NCBI GenBank assembly: GCA_946481195.1
Contig: CAMLNG010000027.1
Span: 1 to 15,970 of the forward strand
From: an uncultured Chromatiaceae bacterium
GTDB taxonomy: Bacteria; Pseudomonadota; Gammaproteobacteria; Enterobacterales; Alteromonadaceae
Length of the DNA: 15,970 bases
Reading direction: 5' to 3'
The position numbers and the translations under genes were made by a program. The notes under the pieces were generated by a model. That model saw only the letters and a program-made list of their open reading frames with translations. It was not told the origin of the DNA and did no database searches. Positions 1-9,349 of the stretch are shown in pieces (position 1 is the first letter of the stretch; each line of letters starts with the position of its first letter).

Positions 1-826
<826 letters not shown>

Positions 827-831
827 AGTCA

Positions 832-2160
832 GTGTCAGCCAGCCTGGTGTCAGACTCATCAATGGCACCAGTTCCGGCGTCGCCGCAAGCGGCGCCCGCG
901 GAGCTGGTGCTGTGTCGTTATTGCGATTTACTGCAACACCTGCCGGCATTAGCCGATGGCGAAGAAGCCCATTGCAGCCGCTGTGGTCATGAACTTGATG
1001 CCCGGCAGCGTGAATCGGCGTTAAGACCGATTTTATACGCCTTATCCGCGCTTTTTATGCTGGTGCTGACCAATCTGTTTCCGTTTATCGGTATGGATGC
1101 GGCCGGTAGTCATCGGGATATGACCTTCCTTGATACTTCTGCGGTGCTGTTAGACGAGGATTATCCCTGGCTGGCGGTGTTAGTCTGGCTCTTTATTCAG
1201 GCCATCCCGGCATTTTGTATGACTGCCATTATCTATTTGAAATTGGGCATGTTTTATCAATTACCTGCCTTAGTCCAGGTGGCGCGTTTGCTGTATGCGT
1301 TAAAGCCCTGGAGCATGGTCGATATTTTTTTGATGGGGTTGCTGGTCAGTTTTGTCAAACTGCTGACCCATTTTGAGCTGACGCTCGGCATGAGTTTTTG
1401 GGCCTTTTGTGGCTTTTGCCTGCTGCATCTGCGTACTTTTCAGGTCGTCGACCGGCATGAACTCTGGTCGCGCATCGCGCCGGCGCCGCAGCCGGTATCT
1501 GGCGCTGTGGCTGGCCGCACAGGTCTCAGTCAGCAGCTGAAAGTCTGTCAGTGTTGTACCGCCTTAGTGCCGTTGTCGGAATCACGCTGCAGCCGCTGTG
1601 GCAGCAAAGTGCGGGCGCGAATTCCGGCCAGCGTACAAAAGACTATCGCGCTGTTAGTCACTGCGACCATTTTATATATTCCGGCGAATTTACTGACCAT
1701 GATGGAGACGGTGTCGCTTGGCGACAGCATCGAATCGACCATCATCAGCGGTATTTTACTGATGTGGGCAGATGGTGCTTATCCGGTGGCAATAGTGGTG
1801 CTGCTGGCGAGTGTGGTGGTGCCGATTGTCAAAATCGTCGTGATGTTCTGGTTATGTTATCTGACGACACTGCCGCTGTCTGAGCGCAGTAAACACGGCA
1901 CCTGGGTCTATCCGGTGGTGGACTGGATTGGCCGCTGGTCGATGGTGGATGTGCTGGTAGTGGCCATTCTGGCTGCGCTGGTGCGCTTCGACAGTCTGGT
2001 CGGTGTTTATCCGGGCGCGGCCACATTTGTGTTCGCGGCGGTCGTGATTGTGACGATGCTGGCGGCGATGAGTTTTGACCCGCGGTTATTATGGGACCCA
2101 AGTCCTGCAGAAATGGAGCTACAAAGTGACAAACAGTCCGGTACAGGCCACAGTACGTAA
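832..2160 (+). CDS. pqiA: PqiA family integral membrane protein of the PqiABC lipid-transport system
   Basis: 442 residues from a GTG start; an ATG at 862 would give a protein 10 residues shorter, and neither has a strong ribosome site. Two tandem PqiA domains are visible. Each begins with a rubredoxin-like zinc ribbon (C28/C31 with C48/C51, and C239/C242 with C253/C256), followed by hydrophobic membrane segments, and each contains a family-typical SMVD motif (PWSMVDIF near 159, RWSMVDVLVV near 368). In E. coli, PqiA is the inner-membrane partner of the MCE protein PqiB, and the Pqi system is thought to move lipids between inner and outer membrane and support envelope integrity. The 3' end overlaps pqiB by 35 nt. 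The gene follows glnB by 5 nt, so no separate promoter fits in the gap. Confidence 0.93.
   Translation: MSASLVSDSSMAPVPASPQAAPAELVLCRYCDLLQHLPALADGEEAHCSRCGHELDARQRESALRPILYALSALFMLVLTNLFPFIGMDAAGSHRDMTFLDTSAVLLDEDYPWLAVLVWLFIQAIPAFCMTAIIYLKLGMFYQLPALVQVARLLYALKPWSMVDIFLMGLLVSFVKLLTHFELTLGMSFWAFCGFCLLHLRTFQVVDRHELWSRIAPAPQPVSGAVAGRTGLSQQLKVCQCCTALVPLSESRCSRCGSKVRARIPASVQKTIALLVTATILYIPANLLTMMETVSLGDSIESTIISGILLMWADGAYPVAIVVLLASVVVPIVKIVVMFWLCYLTTLPLSERSKHGTWVYPVVDWIGRWSMVDVLVVAILAALVRFDSLVGVYPGAATFVFAAVVIVTMLAAMSFDPRLLWDPSPAEMELQSDKQSGTGHST
2115..2128 (+). promoter_or_regulatory. Ribosome binding site and GTG start that fix pqiB
   Basis: GGAG at 2115-2118 stands 7 nt before a GTG at 2126, inside the end of pqiA. 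The reading frame is open further upstream to an ATG at 2075, but the extra 17 residues there are only pqiA sequence read in another frame. The GTG start gives an N-terminus of a short cytoplasmic stretch followed directly by the membrane anchor, as expected for PqiB. Confidence 0.75.
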
Positions 2161-3895
2161 AATCAGCCAATGGTCGCCGATCTGGATAGTGCCGGTCGCT
2201 GCTGTGTTGATCGGCAGCTGGATGCTGTACCACACCTTTCAGAATCAGGGACCGACAGTGACGCTGCTCGCTAGCAACGCTGAGGGCATCATTTCCGGCA
2301 AAACCCAGATTAAAAGCCGCAGCGTCGACGTCGGTAAAGTGGTGTCGGTTGAGTTGTCGCAGGATTTAAAACAAGTGGTGATCCGGGCGCGGATGAATCC
2401 GGGCACTGCCAATCTGCTGAATGATGAATCCCAGCTCTGGGTGGTCAAACCCACTATTGGCCGCGGCGGTGTCAGTGGTCTCAATACGCTGTTATCCGGT
2501 GCTTATATCGAATTGCAGCCGGGCAAAAGCGACAGCGGAAAATACTTCTTTGAACTGTTGGAAACGCCACCAATAGCGCCGCCGGATGCACCCGGTGTGC
2601 GTATTTTCTTAAGCAGCAGCGATGCCGCAGCGCTCGCGGTGGGCGACCCGATTTTATATCGCGGTTATGACGTCGGCACTGTCGAGCGCAGCGAATTCGA
2701 TATGCAAAAACGCAATATGCGCTATCAGCTGTTTATCCGCGCGCCTTACGATGCCTTAGTTACCGAAAACGTCCGCTTCTGGAAATCATCCGGCATGGCG
2801 CTGGATATGTCGGCGGAAGGGGTGCGGATTGAGATGGCGTCGATGGCGACATTGCTTGGTGGCGGCGTGACTTTTGACGTGCTCGACGGCTGGCCGGCCG
2901 GCAACAAAGCCGCCAACAACACCGACTTCCAGCTGTTTGAAAACCGCAAAAGCATTCAGGACGGCCTGTACAACGAATATCTCGAATACCTGCTGTTTTT
3001 CGACGAGTCTATCCGCGGCCTGACTGCCGGTGCGCCGGTGGAATACCGTGGCGTGCGTGTTGGTACTGTCGCTTCAGTACCTTATTTCTTTAACATGAAG
3101 AACCCGCTGCAAGTGGCCTTTAACAAAGGCATCCCGGTGCTGATCCGGATTGAAACCGGCCGGCTTTATGACAATCTGACGTTGCCGCAACTGCAGGCCG
3201 AACTGGATCAGGCAGTCAGTCTGGGCCTGCGGGCTGTGCTGAAAACCGGCAATCTGCTGACCGGCGGTTTGTATATCGATTTAAATCAGCAGGCAGGCGC
3301 TGAAAGCAAAGCAGCGGCTACGCCGGCAACTGGTGCGGATATTCCAGCACCAGCGACCTCTGTGGCAGATGCTGCAGAAGCTCAAACGGCACAGGCGTCG
3401 ACAACACCAACAGTGGTAGCTACACCGCTGTTGCCGGAACCATTACCCGAATTTGCCGGTTATAAAATTTTGCCGACCAGCCGTAGTGGTCTGGGTCATA
3501 TCGAACAAAAAGTGCTGCAGGCGCTGGATAAAATTAACAATCTGCCGGTGGAACAAGTACTGGCAGACAGCTCTGCAACTTTAAATGCCACCAAAGATCT
3601 GATGCAGCAAAGCCAGCAGCTGGTGCAAAGCCTGGATGCCTTGGTCAAAGCCGATGCCACGCAGCAATTGCCGGCTGAAGTAAACAAGAGCCTGGCCGAT
3701 CTGCGCAAAACGCTGGCTGGTTTAAGCCCGGGGTCGCCGGTGTATGAACGCATCAACAGCAATTTACAGGCGATGGACAAAGTGCTGCGAGACCTGCAGC
3801 CAGTAGTCCAGACGCTGAATCAACAAAGTAATGCCCTGATCATCAGCGCTGATCCGGCAGCAGATCCAGAACCCGAGCAAGGAAAACAGCAATGA
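2126..3895 (+). CDS. pqiB: PqiB, three-MCE-domain periplasm-spanning lipid transport protein
   Basis: 589 residues from the GTG start, somewhat longer than E. coli PqiB (about 546). Order of parts: short cytoplasmic N-terminus, one membrane anchor (about 18-36, IWIVPVAAVLIGSWMLY), MCE domain 1 (about 43-133), MCE domain 2 (about 157-253), MCE domain 3 (about 285-386), an Ala/Pro/Thr-rich linker (about 388-443), and a helical Gln/Leu-rich C-terminal part (about 455-575). In E. coli, PqiB hexamers stack the MCE rings and form a long needle from the C-terminal helices, making a tunnel across the periplasm. The linker between ring 3 and the needle helices looks disordered and is the odd feature here. 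The gene overlaps pqiA by 35 nt and pqiC by 4 nt, so expression is probably coupled. Confidence 0.94.
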   Translation: MTNSPVQATVRKISQWSPIWIVPVAAVLIGSWMLYHTFQNQGPTVTLLASNAEGIISGKTQIKSRSVDVGKVVSVELSQDLKQVVIRARMNPGTANLLNDESQLWVVKPTIGRGGVSGLNTLLSGAYIELQPGKSDSGKYFFELLETPPIAPPDAPGVRIFLSSSDAAALAVGDPILYRGYDVGTVERSEFDMQKRNMRYQLFIRAPYDALVTENVRFWKSSGMALDMSAEGVRIEMASMATLLGGGVTFDVLDGWPAGNKAANNTDFQLFENRKSIQDGLYNEYLEYLLFFDESIRGLTAGAPVEYRGVRVGTVASVPYFFNMKNPLQVAFNKGIPVLIRIETGRLYDNLTLPQLQAELDQAVSLGLRAVLKTGNLLTGGLYIDLNQQAGAESKAAATPATGADIPAPATSVADAAEAQTAQASTTPTVVATPLLPEPLPEFAGYKILPTSRSGLGHIEQKVLQALDKINNLPVEQVLADSSATLNATKDLMQQSQQLVQSLDALVKADATQQLPAEVNKSLADLRKTLAGLSPGSPVYERINSNLQAMDKVLRDLQPVVQTLNQQSNALIISADPAADPEPEQGKQQ

Positions 3896-4464
3896 AAGCA
3901 GGATTTTTTCTAAGCGCTATTACGGCACTGACCTTATTGGCCGCCTGCAGCTCGTTGGTGGAGCTGCGCTATTATCAGTTACCGCAAACGGCTGTGGTGA
4001 CAGCGCCACCTGCTGCCAGCGCGCCGGTGCTGTATGTTGAGCCTGTGATGGTGGCGTCATTTCTCAATACCAATGCACTGATTTTGCAGACTTCCGCTGT
4101 TGAATTGCATAAAACGACGCAGCATCAGTGGGCTGAAGCGTTGGACCAACAGCTGCAACGGGCATTGGTGAACGGTTTACAGCAGGCCCTGCCAGCATAT
4201 CGCGTAACCAGTCAACAGCCAGGTAAGGATGCGGTGCGGCTATTAGTGCAGGTGGAGCAGTTCCATGGTCAGCAGCAGGGGATTGCGCTGGTCAGCGGGC
4301 GTTTCCATTTATTACAGGGCGATAAGGTGCAAAGCCAGAGCTTTCAGCTGCAATTGCCGCAACCGGAGGAGGGTTATCCGGCTTTAGTGGACACACTGGG
4401 GCAGGGGTGGCAGCAGGCGATCACGCAGTTTGCGGCTGCAGTCAGCGCTCTTACCGCACAGTAA
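3892..4464 (+). CDS. pqiC: PqiC outer-membrane lipoprotein of the Pqi system
   Basis: 190 residues starting at an ATG that overlaps the pqiB stop (ATGA). The N-terminus is a lipoprotein signal: Lys2, a hydrophobic run, then lipobox LAAC with the acylated cysteine at residue 19. Ser20 and Ser21 follow, so there is no Asp inner-membrane retention signal, and outer-membrane sorting is inferred. The mature part matches the PqiC/YmbA-type auxiliary lipoprotein fold in general style (LRYYQLPQ near the start, a LYVEPVMVASFLN segment, Gln-rich helices). In E. coli, PqiC anchors the tip of the PqiB needle at the outer membrane. It is the last gene of the rightward row and ends 56 nt before the convergent anmK stop; I see no clear terminator in that gap. 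Confidence 0.88.
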   Translation: MKAGFFLSAITALTLLAACSSLVELRYYQLPQTAVVTAPPAASAPVLYVEPVMVASFLNTNALILQTSAVELHKTTQHQWAEALDQQLQRALVNGLQQALPAYRVTSQQPGKDAVRLLVQVEQFHGQQQGIALVSGRFHLLQGDKVQSQSFQLQLPQPEEGYPALVDTLGQGWQQAITQFAAAVSALTAQ

Positions 4465-4520
4465 GCGACCAGGCATTATAAGTCACAGCCAAGTACGTAA
4501 GAACCCGGTAACCACAGGGA

Positions 4521-5657
4521 TCAGGGCGTGTAGCGCACGCCCAGTACCAGTTCCTGACTAGCTCCGGTCACAGCGGGAACGTTGCCGGGGATCTGTTGAT
4601 CAAAAGCATAAGCCAGCCAGGCAAACGCCATCGCCTCGACCCAATCCGGGTGCACGCCTAGAGCTTCAGTGGTTTTGATCTGACACTGCGGCAACAGCTC
4701 CGCTAAATCCTGTAAAAGCACGGCGTTATGCGCGCCGCCGCCACAGACATAAATCTCGGACACGACAAAACGGCTGACAGCTAAAGCAATAGTGCCGGCC
4801 GTAAAACGGCTTAAGGTGCGCTGCACGTCGGCAGCAACCGGTTGCTTGCCCGTCGCGGCTTGCAGCTGCTGTAGCTGTTGTTGCAGCCAATTGAGCTGAA
4901 AATATTCACGGCCGGTACTTTTCGGGCCGGTCTGACGGAAATACGGGTCGCTCAGTAACAAAGCCAGCAATGCGGCGTCAAGCTTTCCGCTTGCGGCATA
5001 AACACCATTGGCATCAAAGGCTTTACCTTGTTGCAGCTCAATCCAGTTATCCAGCAAACAATTGCCGGGACCAGTATCAAAGCCTTGTACCTGCTGATGC
5101 GGTAATAACAGCGTGATATTGGCGATGCCGCCAATATTCAGAATACAGCGGCCTTGGTCTTTGGCTGCGAAAATCGCCTGATGAAAAGCCGGCACCAAAG
5201 GCGCACCTTGGCCGCCATAGGCGATGTCTTTGCGGCGAAAATCGGCGATCACCGGGATTTGCGTCAGCATGGCGAGCCGGTGCTGGTCGCCAATCTGGTA
5301 ACTAAAAGGCTGGCGGCCATTCGGTCTGTGCCGGATCGTCTGGCCGTGGCAGCCGATCGCTTGGATCCTTGCCGGATCCACCTGCGCTTGTTGCAACAGT
5401 TGCTGCACTGCAGCGGCGTAACAGTCGGCTAAATCAGCTTCGGCCAGACCCAGTCGTTCAATTTCATTGGCGCCAGGCTGGGCTAAAAGTGCTAATTCTA
5501 CTTTTAATTCAGCGGGGTAGGGCAGGCATAAGCTGTGAACAAGCTTGGGATAAGCTGCGGAGAAATCTACCAGCACTACATCAACACCATCCAGGCTGGT
5601 GCCTGACATGATGCCGATGTAAAGAGCTTCAGCAGAGTTGTTGGTAGTCACAACCAA
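4521..5657 (-). CDS. anmK: Anhydro-N-acetylmuramic acid kinase
   Basis: About 378 residues. The enzyme opens and phosphorylates 1,6-anhydro-N-acetylmuramic acid released by lytic transglycosylases, giving MurNAc-6-phosphate for peptidoglycan recycling in the cytoplasm. Family marks are IGIMSGTSLDGVDVVLVDF near the N-terminus (nucleotide-binding loop), CHGQTIRHRP, IADFRRKDIAYGGQGAPLVP, NIGGIANIT, GFDTGPGNCLLD, and CGGGAHN with EALGVHPDWVEAMAFAWLA near the end. The start is uncertain: a TTG at 5657 directly abuts the stop of the upstream peptidase gene, and a GTG at 5651 is an equally good choice. Neither shows a clear ribosome site, so translation may depend on coupling to the peptidase gene. 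The tyrS-mepM-anmK arrangement is also found in Pseudomonas. Confidence 0.95.
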   Translation of the reverse strand: MVVTTNNSAEALYIGIMSGTSLDGVDVVLVDFSAAYPKLVHSLCLPYPAELKVELALLAQPGANEIERLGLAEADLADCYAAAVQQLLQQAQVDPARIQAIGCHGQTIRHRPNGRQPFSYQIGDQHRLAMLTQIPVIADFRRKDIAYGGQGAPLVPAFHQAIFAAKDQGRCILNIGGIANITLLLPHQQVQGFDTGPGNCLLDNWIELQQGKAFDANGVYAASGKLDAALLALLLSDPYFRQTGPKSTGREYFQLNWLQQQLQQLQAATGKQPVAADVQRTLSRFTAGTIALAVSRFVVSEIYVCGGGAHNAVLLQDLAELLPQCQIKTTEALGVHPDWVEAMAFAWLAYAFDQQIPGNVPAVTGASQELVLGVRYTP

Positions 5658-6962
5658 TTATTGGTTGGCAGCCAATACCACGCGCTCATGAGCTTTGAGC
5701 TGGGCGATTTGCTGTTTGGCGTTTTTGGTAAACTCAACACGGGCCACGCCTTGCAGTGGTTCTGCTTGTGGCAGCTTCACTGTACGTGGATTACGGTGCA
5801 CACCACCAACGACAAATTCATAGTGTAAGTGCGCGCCAGTGACACGACCGGTTGCTCCTAAGCGACCAACAATGTCACCTTGTTTCACTTTGTCACCACG
5901 TTTCACGTCGCGTTTCGACAAATGCAGATATTTGGTCACAATACCGTTTGAATGCTGGATCACCACGTAGTTACCGTTGGCGCCTTTCATTGCAGATTCA
6001 ATCACTTTGCCATCGCCAGCCGCCATAATCGGTGTACCCATTGGGGCTACATAGTCGACGCCATTGTGTGCTTTGATTTTACCGAGGACTGGATGTAAAC
6101 GACGTGGATTAAAGTTGGAACTGACATAGCGGAAGTTAACCGGTGCGCGCAGGAAGGCCTGTCGCATCGAGCCGCCATCCGGCTTGTAGAAGTTACCATC
6201 TGTGTGACGCACTGCCTGATACAGCTGGCCCTGGTTCTGGAACTGCGCTGCAACGATAGCACCATTACCGATAAACTGGCCTTCGGCATACTGACGTTCA
6301 AACATCACGCTGAAAGAGTCGCCGGAGCGAATGTCCAACGCAAAGTCGATGTCATAACCGAACACGTTGGCGAGGTCGATAATTTGCGCTTCAGATAAAC
6401 CGGCATTCATCGCTGAAGCCCAGAAGCTGCCGCTGATGATGCCGGCAACGACTTCAGTACGGGTTTCGATTTCTTTTTGTAGTTGTTTGGCAACAAATTG
6501 GTCTTTGTCATTGCGGGTGATCCGCAACGTTTTTAAATTGCTCAGGTTGTAACGTAATTCCTGCAGTTTGCCATCAGTGCTCAGACCAAACTCTAGCTGA
6601 GCCCCCGGAAACAAACGCGTCAGGTTTTTCGCGTCTTTGCCGGCGTCTAACACTGCCTGCATAGTTTGGGCGTCAATTTTGGCGCGTTTAAACACTGAAC
6701 CTAAAATGTCGCCTTTTTTCACTTCAACTGAGATCCACTCTAAAGAGTTGTCTTCGGTTGGGATGGTGCTTTCGGCAGTTTGCGGCAGGGAATCGGTAAC
6801 AATAGGGACAGCAAGGCTATAACGCTTGCCGACTTCTAAACTGGATTTTTCACTGTCTTTGGACGCTTCAGCTTTTTCTGAAGGCAGAAGCAGCGTCACA
6901 GACAAAATAGTGGCCAATGTGGCTATCAGAACACGGTGCGGAGTAGGCAAAGATGAAATCAT
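5658..6962 (-). CDS. mepM: M23 family peptidoglycan endopeptidase, MepM-like
   Basis: About 434 residues with the chosen ATG at 6962, close to E. coli MepM (440). An N-terminal hydrophobic segment (about 10-27) is a signal or membrane anchor and follows SSLPTPHRV, a motif resembling LPRPHRV of E. coli MepM. A LysM/OapA-like domain lies at about 79-125 (VEVKKGDILGSVF), then a middle domain, then the M23 domain with zinc ligands His299 and Asp303 (HNGVD), His347 (LHLS) and the HLH at 378-380. Such enzymes cut D,D-crosslinks (meso-DAP to D-Ala) in the periplasm so that new wall material can be inserted. In-frame ATGs at 7013 and 7037 would add residues before the hydrophobic segment and are less likely. 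It is divergent from tyrS, and anmK follows at once. Confidence 0.9.
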   Translation of the reverse strand: MISSLPTPHRVLIATLATILSVTLLLPSEKAEASKDSEKSSLEVGKRYSLAVPIVTDSLPQTAESTIPTEDNSLEWISVEVKKGDILGSVFKRAKIDAQTMQAVLDAGKDAKNLTRLFPGAQLEFGLSTDGKLQELRYNLSNLKTLRITRNDKDQFVAKQLQKEIETRTEVVAGIISGSFWASAMNAGLSEAQIIDLANVFGYDIDFALDIRSGDSFSVMFERQYAEGQFIGNGAIVAAQFQNQGQLYQAVRHTDGNFYKPDGGSMRQAFLRAPVNFRYVSSNFNPRRLHPVLGKIKAHNGVDYVAPMGTPIMAAGDGKVIESAMKGANGNYVVIQHSNGIVTKYLHLSKRDVKRGDKVKQGDIVGRLGATGRVTGAHLHYEFVVGGVHRNPRTVKLPQAEPLQGVARVEFTKNAKQQIAQLKAHERVVLAANQ

Positions 6963-7049
6963 TGAAGGCGCATCTCTTATTATTATGGTTCTTTCCACGT
7001 AAAAAATGAGCATATAACGATTTTTTGCAAGATCCAAGACTTTTGTGCG

Positions 7050-7078
7050 TTTAATCGGGAGTAATGTTGCAGTAGAAT
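7050..7078 (+). promoter_or_regulatory. Probable sigma70 promoter of tyrS
   Basis: A good -10 box TAGAAT lies at 7073-7078 and a weak -35 TTTAAT at 7050-7055, spaced 17 nt. Transcription would start near 7085 and leave a leader of about 40 nt before the tyrS ATG. The 161-bp divergent region must also hold the leftward promoter for the M23 peptidase; A/T-rich candidates exist around 6990-7030 but none is convincing. Confidence 0.5.
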
Positions 7079-7123
7079 GCGGACTTAGATTTTTAGCTGA
7101 AAAAATATCCGGAGAACTGGCGC

Positions 7124-8326
7124 ATGACGCAGTGGCAACAGGCCCTGGCCGAGATCAAGCGGGGCTTAGAAGAGATCCTGCTGGAAGACGAATTAATCGA
7201 AAAACTGAAGGAAGGCAAACCGCTGAAAGTAAAAGCCGGTTTTGATCCAACAGCTCCAGATTTGCACTTAGGCCACACGGTCTTGATCAATAAATTACGC
7301 ACTTTCCAGCAACTCGGACACGAAGTCATTTTCCTGATCGGTGACTTCACCGGCATGATTGGCGACCCGACCGGCAAGAACGTCACCCGCAAACCATTAA
7401 CGCGTGAAGACGTGCTGGCCAATGCCAAGACTTATCAGGATCAGGTGTTTAAGATCCTGGATCCGGCCAGGACGCGCATTGCTTTTAACTCCGAATGGAT
7501 GGAAAAACTCGGCGCTGCCGGCATGATCAAACTGGCTGCCCGCCAGACCGTCGCCCGCATGCTGGAACGGGATGACTTCAAAAAGCGTTACGCCAACAAT
7601 CAGTCGATTGCTATCCATGAATTTTTATACCCGCTGGTGCAAGGTTGGGACTCTGTCGCCTTAGAAGCCGACATCGAAATGGGCGGCACTGATCAGCGCT
7701 TTAACTTGCTGATGGGCCGTGAGCTGCAAAAAGACGAAGGTCAGCGTCCGCAAACCGTATTAATGGTGCCGTTGCTGGAAGGCCTGGATGGCGTGCAGAA
7801 GATGTCGAAATCACTCGGCAACTACATCGGCATTACCGACAGTCCAACCGAGATGTTCGGCAAAGTGATGTCGATCTCAGACGACCTGATGTGGCGTTAT
7901 TACGACCTGCTGAGTTTCCGCGCTATTGAAGACATCGCCGCGCTGAAACAACAAGCTGCAGAAGGCCGTAATCCTCGCGACATTAAAATCGAACTGGCGA
8001 AAGAAATCATTGCCCGTTTCCACTCTGATGCCGACGCCGAAGCCGCGCACCAGGACTTTATCCAGCGTTTTTCGAAAAACGCCTTACCGGATGAGATCCC
8101 GGAACTGACACTGGCGCTTGAAGGCGACAATCTGCCAATCGCCCAGCTGTTAAAAGAAGCCGGACTGGTGGAAAGCACCTCAGAAGCGCTGCGGATGATC
8201 AAACAAGGCGCGGTCAAGCTAAACGGCGACGTCAAAGTAGAAGACAGTAAACTGTTGTTTGAAAAAGGCTCCAGCACTATTTTTCAGGTTGGTAAACGTA
8301 AGTTCGCCAAAGTGACTTTGGTGTGA
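7124..8326 (+). CDS. tyrS: Tyrosyl-tRNA synthetase (KMSKS type)
   Basis: 400 residues; charges tRNA-Tyr with tyrosine in the cytoplasm. The class I HIGH motif is HLGH at 48-51 (within PDLHLGHTV) and the second signature is a perfect KMSKS at 226-230. An S4 RNA-binding domain closes the protein (about 335-395, with [23 protein letters not shown] split across its core). The KMSKS motif and the length mark the Haemophilus/Pseudomonas/Vibrio subfamily, not the E. coli TyrS type with KFGKT. The start is firm: GGAGA at 7111-7115 stands 8 nt before the ATG. It is transcribed away from mepM and ends before an intrinsic terminator. Confidence 0.97.
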   Translation: MTQWQQALAEIKRGLEEILLEDELIEKLKEGKPLKVKAGFDPTAPDLHLGHTVLINKLRTFQQLGHEVIFLIGDFTGMIGDPTGKNVTRKPLTREDVLANAKTYQDQVFKILDPARTRIAFNSEWMEKLGAAGMIKLAARQTVARMLERDDFKKRYANNQSIAIHEFLYPLVQGWDSVALEADIEMGGTDQRFNLLMGRELQKDEGQRPQTVLMVPLLEGLDGVQKMSKSLGNYIGITDSPTEMFGKVMSISDDLMWRYYDLLSFRAIEDIAALKQQAAEGRNPRDIKIELAKEIIARFHSDADAEAAHQDFIQRFSKNALPDEIPELTLALEGDNLPIAQLLKEAGLVESTSEALRMIKQGAVKLNGDVKVEDSKLLFEKGSSTIFQVGKRKFAKVTLV

Positions 8327-8360
8327 TCTATCGAGGATCCTGAGATCCAGCTGAGTAAAC

Positions 8361-8391
8361 AAAACCGCCTCCGGGCGGTTTTTTGTTTTTT
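8361..8391 (+). terminator. Intrinsic terminator after tyrS
   Basis: A perfect 9-bp stem, AAAACCGCC at 8361-8369 and GGCGGTTTT at 8374-8382, closed by a TCCG loop and continued by a run of T broken by one G up to 8391. It lies 34 nt after the tyrS stop and insulates the next transcription unit. Confidence 0.93.
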
Positions 8392-8444
8392 AAAGCGCCG
8401 AAAAATCCGACAAATTGCTTGCACTGTGATCCAATGCGATCTAT

Positions 8445-8467
8445 TGTGATATTAAATTGATATCACA
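8445..8467 (+). promoter_or_regulatory. Operator-like 23-bp inverted repeat upstream of the SPFH gene
   Basis: TGTGATAT at 8445-8452 and ATATCACA at 8460-8467 are exact reverse complements, separated by the 7-base spacer TAAATTG. The repeat ends just before the ribosome site of the SPFH gene and overlaps the likely promoter: TTGCAC at 8419-8424 as -35 with TATTGT at 8442-8447 as -10, both weak. A further TGTGAT half-site lies at 8425-8430. The position suits a repressor site, and the obvious candidate binder is the Arc-like protein encoded two genes downstream. That link is inference. Confidence 0.65.
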
Positions 8468-8479
8468 TTGAGGTGAGTT

Positions 8480-9337
8480 ATGCTGAAAGAAACTCGGGCG
8501 CAGGCCAAATCCGGCTTTTCGACATTGTTTGTGTTACTTGTACTGCAGATCGCGTCTGTGGCAATAGTGCTGACCATGCCGCCGCTGTTAAAAGTACTGG
8601 CACTACTGGGTGGGATTGTGGTGTTTATCTGTTGGTTTGGCTTTTATATGGTGCAGCCAAATCAGTCGGCGGTGCTGCAGTTGTTTGGTCGTTATGTCGG
8701 CACTGACTTTGAGAATGGCCTGCGCTGGGCCAATCCGTTTTACAGCAAACAAAAAGTCAGTTTGCGGGTGCGCAACTTCGAAAGCAGCAAATTAAAAGTC
8801 AACGACCATGCCGGCAACCCGGTGGATATCGCTGCGGTCGTCGTGTGGAAAGTGGTCGACAGCGCCGAAGCAGTGTTTGAAGTGGAAGACTACGAGAACT
8901 TTGTCAGCATCCAAAGCGAAGCGGCCATCCGTTATCTGGCGTCAAGTTATCCGTATGAAGCGGAAAAAGACCACGATATCAGCCTGCGCAGCAGCGGTTC
9001 TGATATCACTGATTTGCTGCGTACCGAAATCCAGAACCGCCTGCATAAAGCCGGAGTGGAAGTGATCGAAGCACGGATCAGCCATCTGGCCTATGCGCAG
9101 GAGATCGCCAGTGCCATGTTACAACGTCAGCAGGCAAGAGCTGTGGTGATGGCGCGTCAGCAGATTGTTGAAGGCGCGGTCGGCATGGTCGAAATGGCGC
9201 TGCAGCGTTTGTCAGAAAAAGACGTGGTGCAGCTTGATGAAGAACGCAAAGCGGCGATGGTCAGCAATCTGCTGGTGGTGCTCTGTGGCGACCATAATGT
9301 GTCGCCGGTGATTAATACCGGAACTATTTATTCTTAA
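8480..9337 (+). CDS. SPFH/band-7 domain membrane protein
   Basis: 285 residues. The N-terminus has two adjacent hydrophobic segments (about 14-33 and 36-57), followed by an SPFH/band-7 (stomatin-prohibitin-like) domain from about 57 to 260: [58 protein letters not shown], an [10 protein letters not shown] stretch, and the Ala/Arg/Gln-rich helix [25 protein letters not shown] proteins assemble into large membrane-associated cages or scaffolds, often with a partner protease, but no NfeD-like or protease gene is present here. The start is supported by GAGGTGAG at 8470-8477. The gene is paired with a downstream Arc-like regulator under a palindromic operator. The specific function is unknown. Confidence 0.9.
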   Translation: MLKETRAQAKSGFSTLFVLLVLQIASVAIVLTMPPLLKVLALLGGIVVFICWFGFYMVQPNQSAVLQLFGRYVGTDFENGLRWANPFYSKQKVSLRVRNFESSKLKVNDHAGNPVDIAAVVVWKVVDSAEAVFEVEDYENFVSIQSEAAIRYLASSYPYEAEKDHDISLRSSGSDITDLLRTEIQNRLHKAGVEVIEARISHLAYAQEIASAMLQRQQARAVVMARQQIVEGAVGMVEMALQRLSEKDVVQLDEERKAAMVSNLLVVLCGDHNVSPVINTGTIYS

Positions 9338-9349
9338 TTAAGGTGAGCC

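Noticed and set aside
2075..2125. Upstream ATG extension of pqiB by 17 residues
   Set aside because: It lies fully inside pqiA with no ribosome site, and the GTG at 2126 has GGAG at ideal distance and gives the expected short N-terminus before the anchor.
4465..4520. Terminator between the convergent pqiC and anmK genes
   Set aside because: Only a CCC/GGG pairing around 4505-4519 is visible, with no stable stem and no T run, so I cannot support a terminator.
8972..9008. Two GATATCA sequences inside the SPFH gene as extra operators
   Set aside because: They encode Asp-Ile pairs, lack the TGTGAT arms and the 7-base spacer of the upstream dyad, and are probably codon coincidence.
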